In this document: positions 1-6,649 of the stretch, in pieces
How positions within the stretch are numbered: the first letter of the stretch is position 1
Layout of the letters: each line of letters starts with the position of its first letter
Origin: an uncultured Clostridia bacterium
GTDB taxonomy: Bacteria; Bacillota; Clostridia; Christensenellales; Pumilibacteraceae
Length of the DNA stretch: 14,804 nt
Direction: 5' to 3'
Assembly (NCBI GenBank): GCA_934247335.1
Contig: CAKQJJ010000019.1
Coordinates: 1 to 14,804, forward strand
Program-made: the position numbers and the translations under genes
Notes under the pieces: model-generated
Told to the model about the DNA's origin: nothing
Databases searched by the model: none
What the model saw: the letters and a program-made list of their open reading frames with translations, nothing else

Positions 1-192
1 TCGAGTCTGACTCAATCAGTAAACATAAAAGTTTTAAGTGCTATTTTTCGCGGTAGTTGCTATTACCGCTGACTTGTGCTACAACAGCAACAACGAAAGG
101 CAATTAAATATGGAAAGTAGATATATCGGTAATAGAACAAAGTGGTTTATCGATAGCATTTTTGCAAAAAATTAAAAATCACTATCCATAAC
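1..192. other. Intergenic region with inverted repeats, no firm gene
   Basis: No convincing gene. There is a perfect 6-bp inverted repeat GCGGTA/TACCGC at 50-55 and 64-69, and a second one, GTTGCT/AGCAAC, at 56-61 and 86-91, so the stretch 50-91 can fold in alternative ways. A 21-codon ORF at 110-175 has a weak AAAGG 9 nt before its ATG; it matches nothing I recognise and I do not call it a gene. The motif AAGTGCTAT at 36-44 recurs at 2667-2675, on the far side of the AT-rich segment. Confidence 0.35.
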
Positions 193-221
193 TTGACTTT
201 TGTTGCTTTTTTTGATATAGT
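193..221 (+). promoter_or_regulatory. Sigma-A-type promoter for the DUF4143 ATPase gene
   Basis: TTGACT (193-198), a 17-bp spacer, then TATAGT (216-221). The start of transcription would fall near 228, leaving a leader of only about 16 nt that is almost entirely the ribosome binding site AAAGGAG before the ATG at 244. This also argues against a translation start at 193, because that codon lies inside the -35 box. Confidence 0.7.
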
Positions 222-243
222 ATTCGCAAAGGAGATTTCTAAT

Positions 244-1473
244 ATGGACTTGTATATCAGAGAAAATTACTTAAAAAAAATACGTGGTTTCTACCATGCG
301 GACGATTTGATTAAAGTTATCACAGGTGTACGTCGCTGCGGAAAATCAAGTTTAATGCAAATGGTTGCAAATGAGCTTAAAGCAGCTGGAACTCCGGAAT
401 CGAGAATCATTTATCTCGACCTCGATAAACGTGAATATAGAAACGTTGTAACGGCTAATCAATTAGAATCTTTGATTATGTCAAAATGCGAAACGGAAGA
501 GATGAAATATCTCTTTATCGACGAGGTTCAAAATGTCAAAGATTTTGAGACGGTTATTAACGGTTTCAGAACAGACGGAAACTGGTCGATTTTTATTACC
601 GGATCAAACTCGTATCTATTAAGCGGCGAATTAGTTACGAAACTGACAGGTAGATATGTTGAGTTTGAACTTTTTACGTTAAATTTCCAAGAATATGAAG
701 AGATGAAAGCTTTCTTCGGGAAACCTATAAATCCTAATCCAATGATAGAGCTTACGAATTATATTTTTGAAGGCGGTTTTCCGAGAGCGGTTCTGTTTGG
801 CGATATAGCTGATAAAAGAAAATATGTTCAAGATGTCGTTTCGGAAATTTTTGAAAAAGATATTCGTAAGCGCTTGAAAGTTAAAAACAAAGAAACCTTT
901 GAAACAATTCGCAAATATGTTATCAACAACTTCGGCGCAACTACGAGCCTAAACAATATTTGCGATGCAATAAGAAAAAGCGGTACACCTATCAATATCT
1001 CTACCGTTTCCAAATATGTTAAAGCACTTATCGATGCTAAAATTTTGTATGAATGCCCACGCTTCGATATGAAGTCAAAGCGTTCTATTTCCGGAGAAAA
1101 GAAGTACTATCTTGCCGATCTGAGTTTTTATTATGCCGAAAACACGGACAACAAAATCAATTACGGACCGGTACTTGAGAATATCGTCTATATTTATGCA
1201 AAGTCGCTCAATTATTCTGTAAGCGTAGGTAGATTTGGCAAGTTCGAGTGTGATTTTATTGTTCGCGGAACGAATATGCAATATGCTTATATTCAAGTCG
1301 CTTATACTATTGCTTTAAGCAAAGAAACGGAAGAACGTGAATATCGCCCGCTTGAAAGCATAAAAGATAACTATCCGCGATACGTTGTTACAACCGACTA
1401 TCTCTTGCAACAACGTAGTGGAATAAAACACGTGAATCTGATAGACTTTATCAGCAAAAATGAAAAGTTTTAA
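244..1473 (+). CDS. AAA+ ATPase with C-terminal DUF4143 nuclease-like domain
   Basis: A 409-aa protein of the 'ATP-binding protein, AAA_14/DUF4143' family, common and mostly uncharacterised in gut Bacillota and Bacteroidota. The N-terminal ATPase domain has a Walker A motif GVRRCGKS (residues 28-35) and Walker B YLFIDE (89-94, D93 and E94), followed by ITGSNS (118-123), where a sensor-1 residue is expected. The C-terminal part (about 308-409) has E312, the ECDFIV segment (D337) and Q351 in an arrangement like the PD-(D/E)xK fold, with Q in place of the last acidic residue. Start chosen at 244 because AAAGGAG lies just upstream and the longer reading would begin in the promoter. No partner gene is obvious. 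The family has been suggested to act in defence or toxin-like roles, but no function can be assigned here. Arginine codons are mixed AGA and CGN. Confidence 0.85.
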   Translation: MDLYIRENYLKKIRGFYHADDLIKVITGVRRCGKSSLMQMVANELKAAGTPESRIIYLDLDKREYRNVVTANQLESLIMSKCETEEMKYLFIDEVQNVKDFETVINGFRTDGNWSIFITGSNSYLLSGELVTKLTGRYVEFELFTLNFQEYEEMKAFFGKPINPNPMIELTNYIFEGGFPRAVLFGDIADKRKYVQDVVSEIFEKDIRKRLKVKNKETFETIRKYVINNFGATTSLNNICDAIRKSGTPINISTVSKYVKALIDAKILYECPRFDMKSKRSISGEKKYYLADLSFYYAENTDNKINYGPVLENIVYIYAKSLNYSVSVGRFGKFECDFIVRGTNMQYAYIQVAYTIALSKETEEREYRPLESIKDNYPRYVVTTDYLLQQRSGIKHVNLIDFISKNEKF

Positions 1474-1509
1474 GTAGCATTCAGCACTAAAGTTAAAAAG
1501 GAGAACAAC

Positions 1510-1590
1510 ATGTCAATTGTAAGTATAGTTTATTTGCCTGAGGGAATAGCTATAGCTGCTGATAGTAGATTAACAAACTATCTAGAATGA
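1510..1590 (+). pseudogene. Truncated N-terminus of an Ntn-hydrolase (proteasome-beta-like) gene
   Basis: A 26-codon ORF preceded by a good ribosome binding site (AAAAAGGAG). It reads MSIVSIVYLPEGIAIAADSR and then six more residues to a TGA. The pattern 'IV...GIaIAADSRLT' is typical of the first strands of proteasome-beta/HslV-like Ntn hydrolases (family knowledge). A complete gene would need roughly 200 more codons; none of the three forward frames continues the fold after 1590 before the next gene's ribosome binding site at about 1612. I infer a remnant left by an internal deletion. It could still be translated as a short peptide. Confidence 0.45.
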
Positions 1591-1625
1591 TTGAAAAACT
1601 TTAATTACGAATCGGAGGTGGTCGG

Positions 1626-2453
1626 ATGAGAGTTGAAATCACAAGCAATGAAAATCCATACGTATTAGATTACGTTGCTGGAAGAATAGACAAGATACCA
1701 GCATTGACAAGAAAGAACGCAGATTTTATTGAAGCCATAGTTCACCTTGACTCTAATTATGCTAAGGACTTAGAAATTAACCCTCCTTCAGATGATTATG
1801 ATCCTGAGTCAAATGCTGAGGCGTCTAATGGTAAGTATTGTGGCTCAATCGCATACTGGTTTGATGAAATGAAAAAACCTAACTGCAACTTCAAAAAATG
1901 TGTTCTCGGAGCAGTAATAGCAATAGACAGTACAAATTCCACTCATTTGGAAGCTGCTGTTTCAGGAAGAAAATCAATGAGGGATGTAATCTGCAGTAAC
2001 TGTAAAGACTGGCATGATCTCGTAGAAATGCTAAATGTTCCGTTCAATCCTTCAAATCATAACCATATAATCTCTTTGCTTACGGTTAAAACTACAGCCA
2101 AGAAAGATGGTGGTGCAAGATACAACATCTCGTTTGCAACAAAGTTCTGTGCATATGCCGCTATATTCCTGGAATCACAAATCAAGTATTCAAAGTACGA
2201 CAATATCGTTTCTGATGCCTTACCTACATACGTTAAGGTCTATTTAGGCGAAACAAAGAATGCTTGTGAATACAAGATTAATAAGTACCAAAGAAGAAAA
2301 CTTGATGATGCTGGAAACTATCAATATAGGCTTAAGGTCTATGCTGAATATGAGAATACAATTTCTAGGATATTAAACGAGCTTAGCAAGGACAATGTTT
2401 ATTTAAGTAGAGAAGAATTCGACCACATTGTTTGGTATGGGCTAAAAGGATAG
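1626..2453 (+). CDS. Hypothetical protein, probable OGG-fold/HhH-type DNA-binding family
   Basis: A 275-aa soluble protein with a strong ribosome binding site (CGGAGGTGG) 5-6 nt before ATG. I do not recognise it with certainty. Three segments recall the poorly characterised '8-oxoguanine DNA glycosylase OGG fold' proteins found in accessory DNA: SFATKFCAY (169-177), YDNIVSDAL (191-199), and the C-terminal SREEFDHIVWYGLKG (261-275), which resembles their '(l)R..D.flW..Gk' ending. Five cysteines lie at 72, 87, 92, 123 and 126; CSNC (123-126) could be half of a metal site. All eleven arginines use AGA or AGG, unlike downstream genes, which use mostly CGN. That, with the low GC, points to recent acquisition from another host. 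Catalytic activity cannot be predicted. Confidence 0.6.
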   Translation: MRVEITSNENPYVLDYVAGRIDKIPALTRKNADFIEAIVHLDSNYAKDLEINPPSDDYDPESNAEASNGKYCGSIAYWFDEMKKPNCNFKKCVLGAVIAIDSTNSTHLEAAVSGRKSMRDVICSNCKDWHDLVEMLNVPFNPSNHNHIISLLTVKTTAKKDGGARYNISFATKFCAYAAIFLESQIKYSKYDNIVSDALPTYVKVYLGETKNACEYKINKYQRRKLDDAGNYQYRLKVYAEYENTISRILNELSKDNVYLSREEFDHIVWYGLKG

Positions 2454-2462
2454 GTGTTATAC

Positions 2463-2618
2463 ATGACTAAAGATGACTTAAAAGCATTAATGGTTAAATG
2501 TGGCTATGATTTGAATAAAACAAATGATTTGGCGAAACATAATATTGAAGAACGCTTATATTGTGCGACACAGTTTACGACGTTTGGGTATGAGATACTG
2601 AATCGGTTATGGATTTAA
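2463..2618 (+). CDS. Small ORF of 51 codons, unknown, possibly truncated
   Basis: Begins with ATG 9 nt after the stop of the preceding gene, with AAAGGATAGG as a possible weak ribosome binding site overlapping that stop. The product is a 51-aa soluble peptide starting MTKDDLKALM, with no transmembrane segment and no motif I know. Its AT-rich composition matches the preceding gene. The abrupt end close to the composition change at about 2640 suggests that it may be the N-terminal stub of a longer protein cut at the edge of the acquired segment. Confidence 0.35.
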   Translation: MTKDDLKALMVKCGYDLNKTNDLAKHNIEERLYCATQFTTFGYEILNRLWI

Positions 2619-2672
2619 GTATTTGTTTTGTGAATTCGTTTTCTTGCGTACTAATGTTCTAATTTGTAAGTG

Positions 2673-2798
2673 CTATCCGTAAATTGCTATATATTTTGTG
2701 CGCATTTTGATGAAGTATTCAAACACGGTGGATTGCGCTCGTTCGAGGATGGTGGCGATTCGCAAGCGGGTTTGTCCGTTGTTGGAGCGGAACGAACA
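2673..2798 (-). pseudogene. Possible C-terminal remnant of a helix-turn-helix-like protein
   Basis: On the minus strand this stretch reads as 41 codons ending in TAG, with a protein-like C-terminus: GQTRLRIATILERAQSTVFE followed by about fifteen residues rich in Lys, Tyr and Ile. The 'RIATILERAQSTVFEY' part looks like a helix-turn-helix recognition region. No start codon or ribosome binding site was found upstream, and GC content differs from the AT-rich DNA to the left. It may be the tail of a gene interrupted when the 1-2.65 kb segment arrived. Evidence is limited to how protein-like the reading is. The whole gap 2619-2829 holds nothing else I can support. Confidence 0.2.
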
Positions 2799-2829
2799 TG
2801 TTAAGTTTGAATTATGACGAGGAAAAAAC

Positions 2830-3309
2830 GTGAATTGGGTTGATTTCAATATTATTTGCGTGGGCGAAAAAACGCCGGAGATATCGGAAAACGAATATTA
2901 TTCTACCGAAGTCATGAATCGCAATTGCAATAAATCGCAAAAATGTTATGTCGAGAACTGGGATATTTTAAATCGGATTCAGGGTATCTGGTACGAATTT
3001 TGGAGCAAAGACGAAAAATACGACTTTTTGGTGAATTCGGATTGGGAAAATCCGGAGCGGATAGAAGACGCCGAATTGTCTTTTGCTCACGGATACAGAT
3101 TGTACGTCGAGCCGGATAATCGCGATATAATCGGCGATTTGATTGCGTTTTATATCGAGAGGTCGCCCGTCGGGCAAATAATAGTTTTGTTCCGTCATCA
3201 AGGGCACGAAAGCGAACGCTTCCACAATAAAATGTCCTCAGAAGAATTTTTGGCTAATCTCGTGGACAAAAAGATATACGGAAACGTTGCCTATATCGTC
3301 GGCGAATAA
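2830..3309 (+). CDS. Hypothetical protein, 159 aa, unrecognised family
   Basis: A soluble acidic protein of 159 aa read from a GTG; an in-frame TGA lies 15 nt upstream, so GTG is the most upstream start. GAGG about 7 nt before it is a modest ribosome binding site; Met29 is the alternative start. The sequence is rich in aromatic residues, notably WDILNRIQGIWYEFW (44-58), and continues with YRLYVEPDNRDIIGDLIAFY. Size, acidity and isolation would fit an orphan immunity-type protein, but I see no diagnostic motif and make no functional call. Moderate-GC codon use places it in the host-like part of the window. A terminator follows at 3469-3507. Confidence 0.6.
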   Translation: MNWVDFNIICVGEKTPEISENEYYSTEVMNRNCNKSQKCYVENWDILNRIQGIWYEFWSKDEKYDFLVNSDWENPERIEDAELSFAHGYRLYVEPDNRDIIGDLIAFYIERSPVGQIIVLFRHQGHESERFHNKMSSEEFLANLVDKKIYGNVAYIVGE

Positions 3310-3315
3310 AAGTCG

Positions 3316-3441
3316 TTGCGAAATAAATTTTTCAATAAAATCAAAAAAATTCCCACTGTGTTTTTTCTTTTTTTTTTCGTAGCCGCGTACGTCGTCGTCA
3401 CTATGCTGCGTTACACAAAAAAACTGCCTGCCGCGGAATAA
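3316..3441 (+). CDS. Candidate single-helix membrane microprotein, in frame after the upstream stop
   Basis: In the same frame as the 159-aa gene, two sense codons after its TAA comes a TTG and then 40 codons to a TAA at 3439-3441. The reading is amphipathic-basic, then hydrophobic, then basic: RNKFFNKIKK, then a roughly 20-residue apolar stretch starting PTVFFLFFFV, then RYTKKLPAAE. This fits a positive-inside one-helix peptide. Against it: no ribosome binding site, a TTG start, and the FFLFFF part comes from a T-rich tract that may be non-coding. Expression could also occur by stop-codon readthrough, giving the upstream protein a membrane anchor. Confidence 0.25.
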   Translation: MRNKFFNKIKKIPTVFFLFFFVAAYVVVTMLRYTKKLPAAE

Positions 3442-3468
3442 ACGACGGTAAAAAACATTAAAAAATAA

Positions 3469-3507
3469 GGCGTCCGGCGCGGTATTCTGTCGTTCGGGCG
3501 CCGTTTT
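3469..3507 (+). terminator. Intrinsic terminator after the 159-aa gene
   Basis: GGCGTCCG (3469-3476) pairs with CGGGCGCC (3495-3502) as an 8-bp GC-rich stem with one G-U pair, followed by a T tract at 3504-3507; an A-rich run precedes the stem. The loop of 18 nt is long, which lowers confidence. It separates this gene from the next promoter, which starts at 3510. Confidence 0.6.
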
Positions 3508-3509
3508 AC

Positions 3510-3538
3510 TTGTATTCGGCAGGCGTATACTGTATAAT
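3510..3538 (+). promoter_or_regulatory. Sigma-A-type promoter for the lipoprotein gene
   Basis: TTGTAT (3510-3515), a 17-bp spacer, TATAAT (3533-3538). Transcription would start near 3545, about 32 nt before the ATG at 3577, leaving room only for the ribosome binding site (GAGGGGAG at 3559-3566). Confidence 0.7.
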
Positions 3539-3576
3539 AAATACATAAAAGTGCAACCGAGGGGAGTGGGAGCGGT

Positions 3577-5238
3577 ATGAAAAAGAGTTTGAATATAGCG
3601 GCGTGTTTATTGATTGCGGTTTGTTTCGCTCTTTTTTGTGCGTGTGAAAAAGACGTAAGCTATCGCGAAGGCGTTGCCGAATATATCGCCGGCTATAAAA
3701 CCGTAACCTGCAACGTAATGGAAAACCGCTATATCGAATTGTACGTCGAAAACACGATAACCCGAGAAAAGGACGAAATCGCCGATCTGTTCCGCATTTT
3801 GCAGGCAGACTATTCACGGCTTAGCGACGCGTTCGGCTTGACTACGAAAATCAAATGCTGCGTTATTCCGGAAGAGTACGTTTCGGATAGCGACGGTGCC
3901 GTGTACGGGAACGGGATTTTGCTTTGTTCCGAAAATTCGGTGCGGAGCGGAGGCTATCGCAGGGCGCTTACGGCGGCGTATATACGGTCAACCGAAACGT
4001 GGAAACAATTCGGAGCGTATGCGCGTGCGTTTGGCTGCGAATACGACAACGAACAACTTAAACTTTATTATTCCGACGGTAATGACGATCGGCTGACGCT
4101 TTTTGCGGCTTATTTTATGAATGAATTTTGCGGCGATACGGAGACGGCAGAAAAGACGGCTTGTTCGTTCGGCGAATTTGTTCTGGACAATTACGGTTAC
4201 GACGGCTTTATTTCGGCGGATCTGACTGCTTACAGGAGTGAATATCTCAAATTTTTGGGCGCGGGCAGAGAGTTTCGCATTCCGTTCGACCTGTCGTGGC
4301 TTGACGGCGCGGAGTATAGCCGCAAAACCGACGGGTATCCGCTTGTGATAAAAACGCGCAACCGTACCTACAATCTCGGTGCGTTTTCCGCAAAGCGAGA
4401 TACGGCAAGCTTCGATACCCCGGAGCGGGTGCTGTATCATTTGTCCGCGGGAAATGCCGAATGCGATAAAATTCTGAATTTCATTAAAAACAACGCGCCG
4501 GACAGCTACGATTTCGTTTATGAAAAATATTCCGGCAATCTCGAATACTTCGTTTCCGACCGCGAAATAAAAACGTGTTGCGACGTTGACGGCGGAAAAA
4601 TATATCTGCTCGATCCGAGCGAATACGTTCACGAAACCGTGCATGCCGTCACGCTTGCCGGAAATCCGACCGACGAGGCATGGCTGGGCGAAGGCGTTGC
4701 CGAATATCTGTCGCGTTGCGTTTCCGTACATATTTCGGATATACACAACCGCTTTTATCTTTCGTTTACCGATGAAACGGCGACGGGAAATAATAAGGAT
4801 TTTGTCGACGCGGTAAGCGCTCTCTATTCGGATAAAGGCGGAAAGTTCGACGACTTGCAAAGCTTCGATTTTGCGCTGATAGAGAAGTGTATCGGCGAAA
4901 TAACTTTGAAAAACGGCGATTTCAAACGGCTGATAGAATTTCCGTACGCCACTACGCCGATATATAAAACCTACGTAAATTCGAGTAAGGACGGAAACGT
5001 TTTAACCTATCCCGAAGCGTACGCGTTTACCGGGTATCTTATAGAAAAATACGGTTTCGACACGGTTATCTCGTGCTGTATCCGTTACGATCCAAAGCAC
5101 TCGTTCGGCTTGACTTACGACGTTTTGATAGAGGAATATTTATCTTATATTGCGCAAAGCAGCGCGGAGTTTGCGCTTTGCCTCGAACGTATCCGTCTAA
5201 AAATTATTTATTGTCAGCTAAGCCGAACGGCAAAATAA
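3577..5238 (+). CDS. Lipoprotein with gluzincin-type metallopeptidase motif
   Basis: A 553-aa protein made as a lipoprotein: Lys-Lys start, hydrophobic core, and a lipobox-like FCAC with the lipidated cysteine predicted at C23, so it should sit on the outer face of the membrane. The catalytic motif is HETVH (352-356); W369-L-G-E372-G follows, resembling the 'WLxEG' zinc-ligand helix of gluzincin peptidases. H352 and H356 would bind zinc, E353 act as general base and E372 be the third ligand. The spacing of 15 residues between H356 and E372 is shorter than the 18 of the M1 family, so it belongs to a different or divergent clan member. Flanking regions, residues 24-340 and 380-553, match nothing I know. 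A strong ribosome binding site and its own promoter make it monocistronic. Substrate unknown; cell-wall or peptide turnover is possible. Confidence 0.7.
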   Translation: MKKSLNIAACLLIAVCFALFCACEKDVSYREGVAEYIAGYKTVTCNVMENRYIELYVENTITREKDEIADLFRILQADYSRLSDAFGLTTKIKCCVIPEEYVSDSDGAVYGNGILLCSENSVRSGGYRRALTAAYIRSTETWKQFGAYARAFGCEYDNEQLKLYYSDGNDDRLTLFAAYFMNEFCGDTETAEKTACSFGEFVLDNYGYDGFISADLTAYRSEYLKFLGAGREFRIPFDLSWLDGAEYSRKTDGYPLVIKTRNRTYNLGAFSAKRDTASFDTPERVLYHLSAGNAECDKILNFIKNNAPDSYDFVYEKYSGNLEYFVSDREIKTCCDVDGGKIYLLDPSEYVHETVHAVTLAGNPTDEAWLGEGVAEYLSRCVSVHISDIHNRFYLSFTDETATGNNKDFVDAVSALYSDKGGKFDDLQSFDFALIEKCIGEITLKNGDFKRLIEFPYATTPIYKTYVNSSKDGNVLTYPEAYAFTGYLIEKYGFDTVISCCIRYDPKHSFGLTYDVLIEEYLSYIAQSSAEFALCLERIRLKIIYCQLSRTAK

Positions 5239-5282
5239 AATACGAATTGTGATAAAAAGGTTAAAAAGTCGTGTCAAACGGC

Positions 5283-5311
5283 TTGACTTTATAATGCGTG
5301 AGAGTTATAAT
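5283..5311 (+). promoter_or_regulatory. Consensus sigma-A promoter of the zinc-ribbon membrane protein operon
   Basis: TTGACT (5283-5288), a 17-bp spacer and a perfect TATAAT (5306-5311). Transcription should begin near 5318, giving an untranslated leader of about 140 nt before the ATG at 5457. The -10 box is embedded in a palindrome (see the operator entry). Apart from the palindromes I see no riboswitch-like fold in the leader. Confidence 0.8.
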
Positions 5312-5339
5312 ATAACGGTACTGATTTGTTATAACAAAT
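5304..5339. promoter_or_regulatory. Putative operator: two related palindromes at the promoter
   Basis: GTTATAATATAAC at 5304-5316 is a perfect palindrome around one central base and overlaps the -10 box. ATTTGTTATAACAAAT at 5324-5339 is a perfect 16-bp palindrome at about +6 to +21. Both share the half-site GTTAT/ATAAC and their centres are about 21 bp apart, close to two helical turns, as expected for two dimers of one repressor on one DNA face. The cognate regulator is not identified. Confidence 0.5.
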
Positions 5340-5456
5340 TAAACGAATACCCATTATTTCGGTATAAATTTATCGGGCTGACGAAGGCTTTGACATTCAA
5401 CCTTTATTACTGGTCGTGCGGCGCGATAAAAGTAAAAATATACAGGAGAGAAGAAT

Positions 5457-6590
5457 ATGGAGTGTAAAAATTGCGGCGTCGAAAACGAAGCCGGCGCGAC
5501 TTTCTGCAAAAATTGCGGCAGTCGCCTTGCGGAGTCGGAACAACCCGACACGGCGTGCAAAGAAATCGAACAGGCAGAAGTAACGGAGGCGGAAGAAGTA
5601 ACGCAAACGGTCGCGGCTCAACCCTCGGAACCGAAATGGAAAAAAATATTGCGCATAACGGGATATTCGCTTGCCGCATTGGCTGCGCTTATCGCGCTTA
5701 TCGGAATGCTGACGGCGGGTATTTCCATCCGTAGCGACGGCGTCCCGGACGAGAGCATAACGTTTATCGATATGATAAAAAAGCTTTCCGATTATGCAAA
5801 AAACGGCGACTTTTTCCCGATAGCGCTGGTTTCGTCGCTGACGTATGTTGCCGGCATTATAATCGTGCTGACCGGCTTTATCCTGACGACGGTAAGGTTT
5901 ATACAATACCTGACGGGCAAATCCGATAAAAAATTCCTCGGATCGGCGGCTAAATCGGTTATGGCTTTTGTCGGAGCCTCGCTTGCCGCGACTTCGGTGG
6001 GCTATTTGGGAATGGAAGGATACGAATATACGGTGGGCAGATCTACGGAAACCGCGATGATTTTAAGTTGCGCGTTGCTTCTTGCGGGCACGATTTGCGT
6101 AACCGTGGCTACGTTTACGAGCCGGCCGCTTAAAATTGCCGTTACGAAATGCGTTTTCGCGGCAGTGGGTATTGCGGCGGGAACGGCAGTCGCGTTTATG
6201 GGTCTTAAAAACGGATGCGTTGAGAGCGGCGTCACGCGCGCTTATCTGCGTTTTGCGGACGGAAGTTTCGAGTCTGTTTACATGCTGGAATGCGCTGCGA
6301 TAAGCAATGTTGCGGTAATCATTCTTTCGGCGTTGGCTGCCTCGGCTTTTTTCAGCCTTCTGGACGACAACGTAAAGGTTGCGGCTATTATCGATTCGGC
6401 GATAGCGTGCGCATTCTCTTTGAGCATGTACCTGTTCGTCTTCGCTTCGTCCTTGCTTCTGGAAAAACAGGAGATGATTAACGGACCGGTAGTAAAGATT
6501 ATTTTCGTCGTGGTCGTCGAGCTTGCCGTTGCGATAGCCACGAGTATTACGGTTAAACAAATGTCCAAAAAAGCCGTTGCGAATAAATAA
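5457..6590 (+). CDS. Zinc-ribbon multi-pass membrane protein (paralogue 1)
   Basis: A 377-aa protein. The N-terminus is one zinc ribbon with Cys at 3, 6, 17 and 20 (CKNCG...CKNCG), followed by a Glu-rich linker (about 28-58) and a membrane domain beginning WKKILRITGY. I count about eight hydrophobic helices: 63-90, 120-150, 163-186, 198-220, 226-250, 276-302, 308-335 and 344-367. The zinc ribbon should be cytosolic. No enzyme or transporter motif is visible; the function is unknown. AGGAGAG just upstream of ATG is a strong ribosome binding site. It is the first gene of a two-gene operon with its paralogue, 59 nt apart, under a consensus promoter with likely operator palindromes. Confidence 0.75.
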   Translation: MECKNCGVENEAGATFCKNCGSRLAESEQPDTACKEIEQAEVTEAEEVTQTVAAQPSEPKWKKILRITGYSLAALAALIALIGMLTAGISIRSDGVPDESITFIDMIKKLSDYAKNGDFFPIALVSSLTYVAGIIIVLTGFILTTVRFIQYLTGKSDKKFLGSAAKSVMAFVGASLAATSVGYLGMEGYEYTVGRSTETAMILSCALLLAGTICVTVATFTSRPLKIAVTKCVFAAVGIAAGTAVAFMGLKNGCVESGVTRAYLRFADGSFESVYMLECAAISNVAVIILSALAASAFFSLLDDNVKVAAIIDSAIACAFSLSMYLFVFASSLLLEKQEMINGPVVKIIFVVVVELAVAIATSITVKQMSKKAVANK

Positions 6591-6649
6591 TTCAGATAAA
6601 TGCGATTGCGCGTCGTGCAGGCGCGAATGCGTTTTAAGGAGATTAAACT

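Noticed and set aside
193..243. Longer N-terminus for the DUF4143 ATPase, starting at 193
   Set aside because: This codon lies in the -35 box, and a strong ribosome binding site precedes the ATG at 244.
3361..3377. T-rich tract as an intrinsic terminator
   Set aside because: No GC-rich stem precedes it; the convincing hairpin plus T tract is at 3469-3507.
3988..4860. 290-codon open frame on the minus strand inside the lipoprotein gene
   Set aside because: It is fully antisense to a gene with clear signal peptide and HExxH motif, has no ribosome binding site or recognisable domain, and reflects the codon bias of the opposite strand.
5249..5467. 72-codon ORF between the lipoprotein and zinc-ribbon genes
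   Set aside because: It spans the promoter and operator palindromes and overlaps the real start at 5457; GTG start without ribosome binding site.
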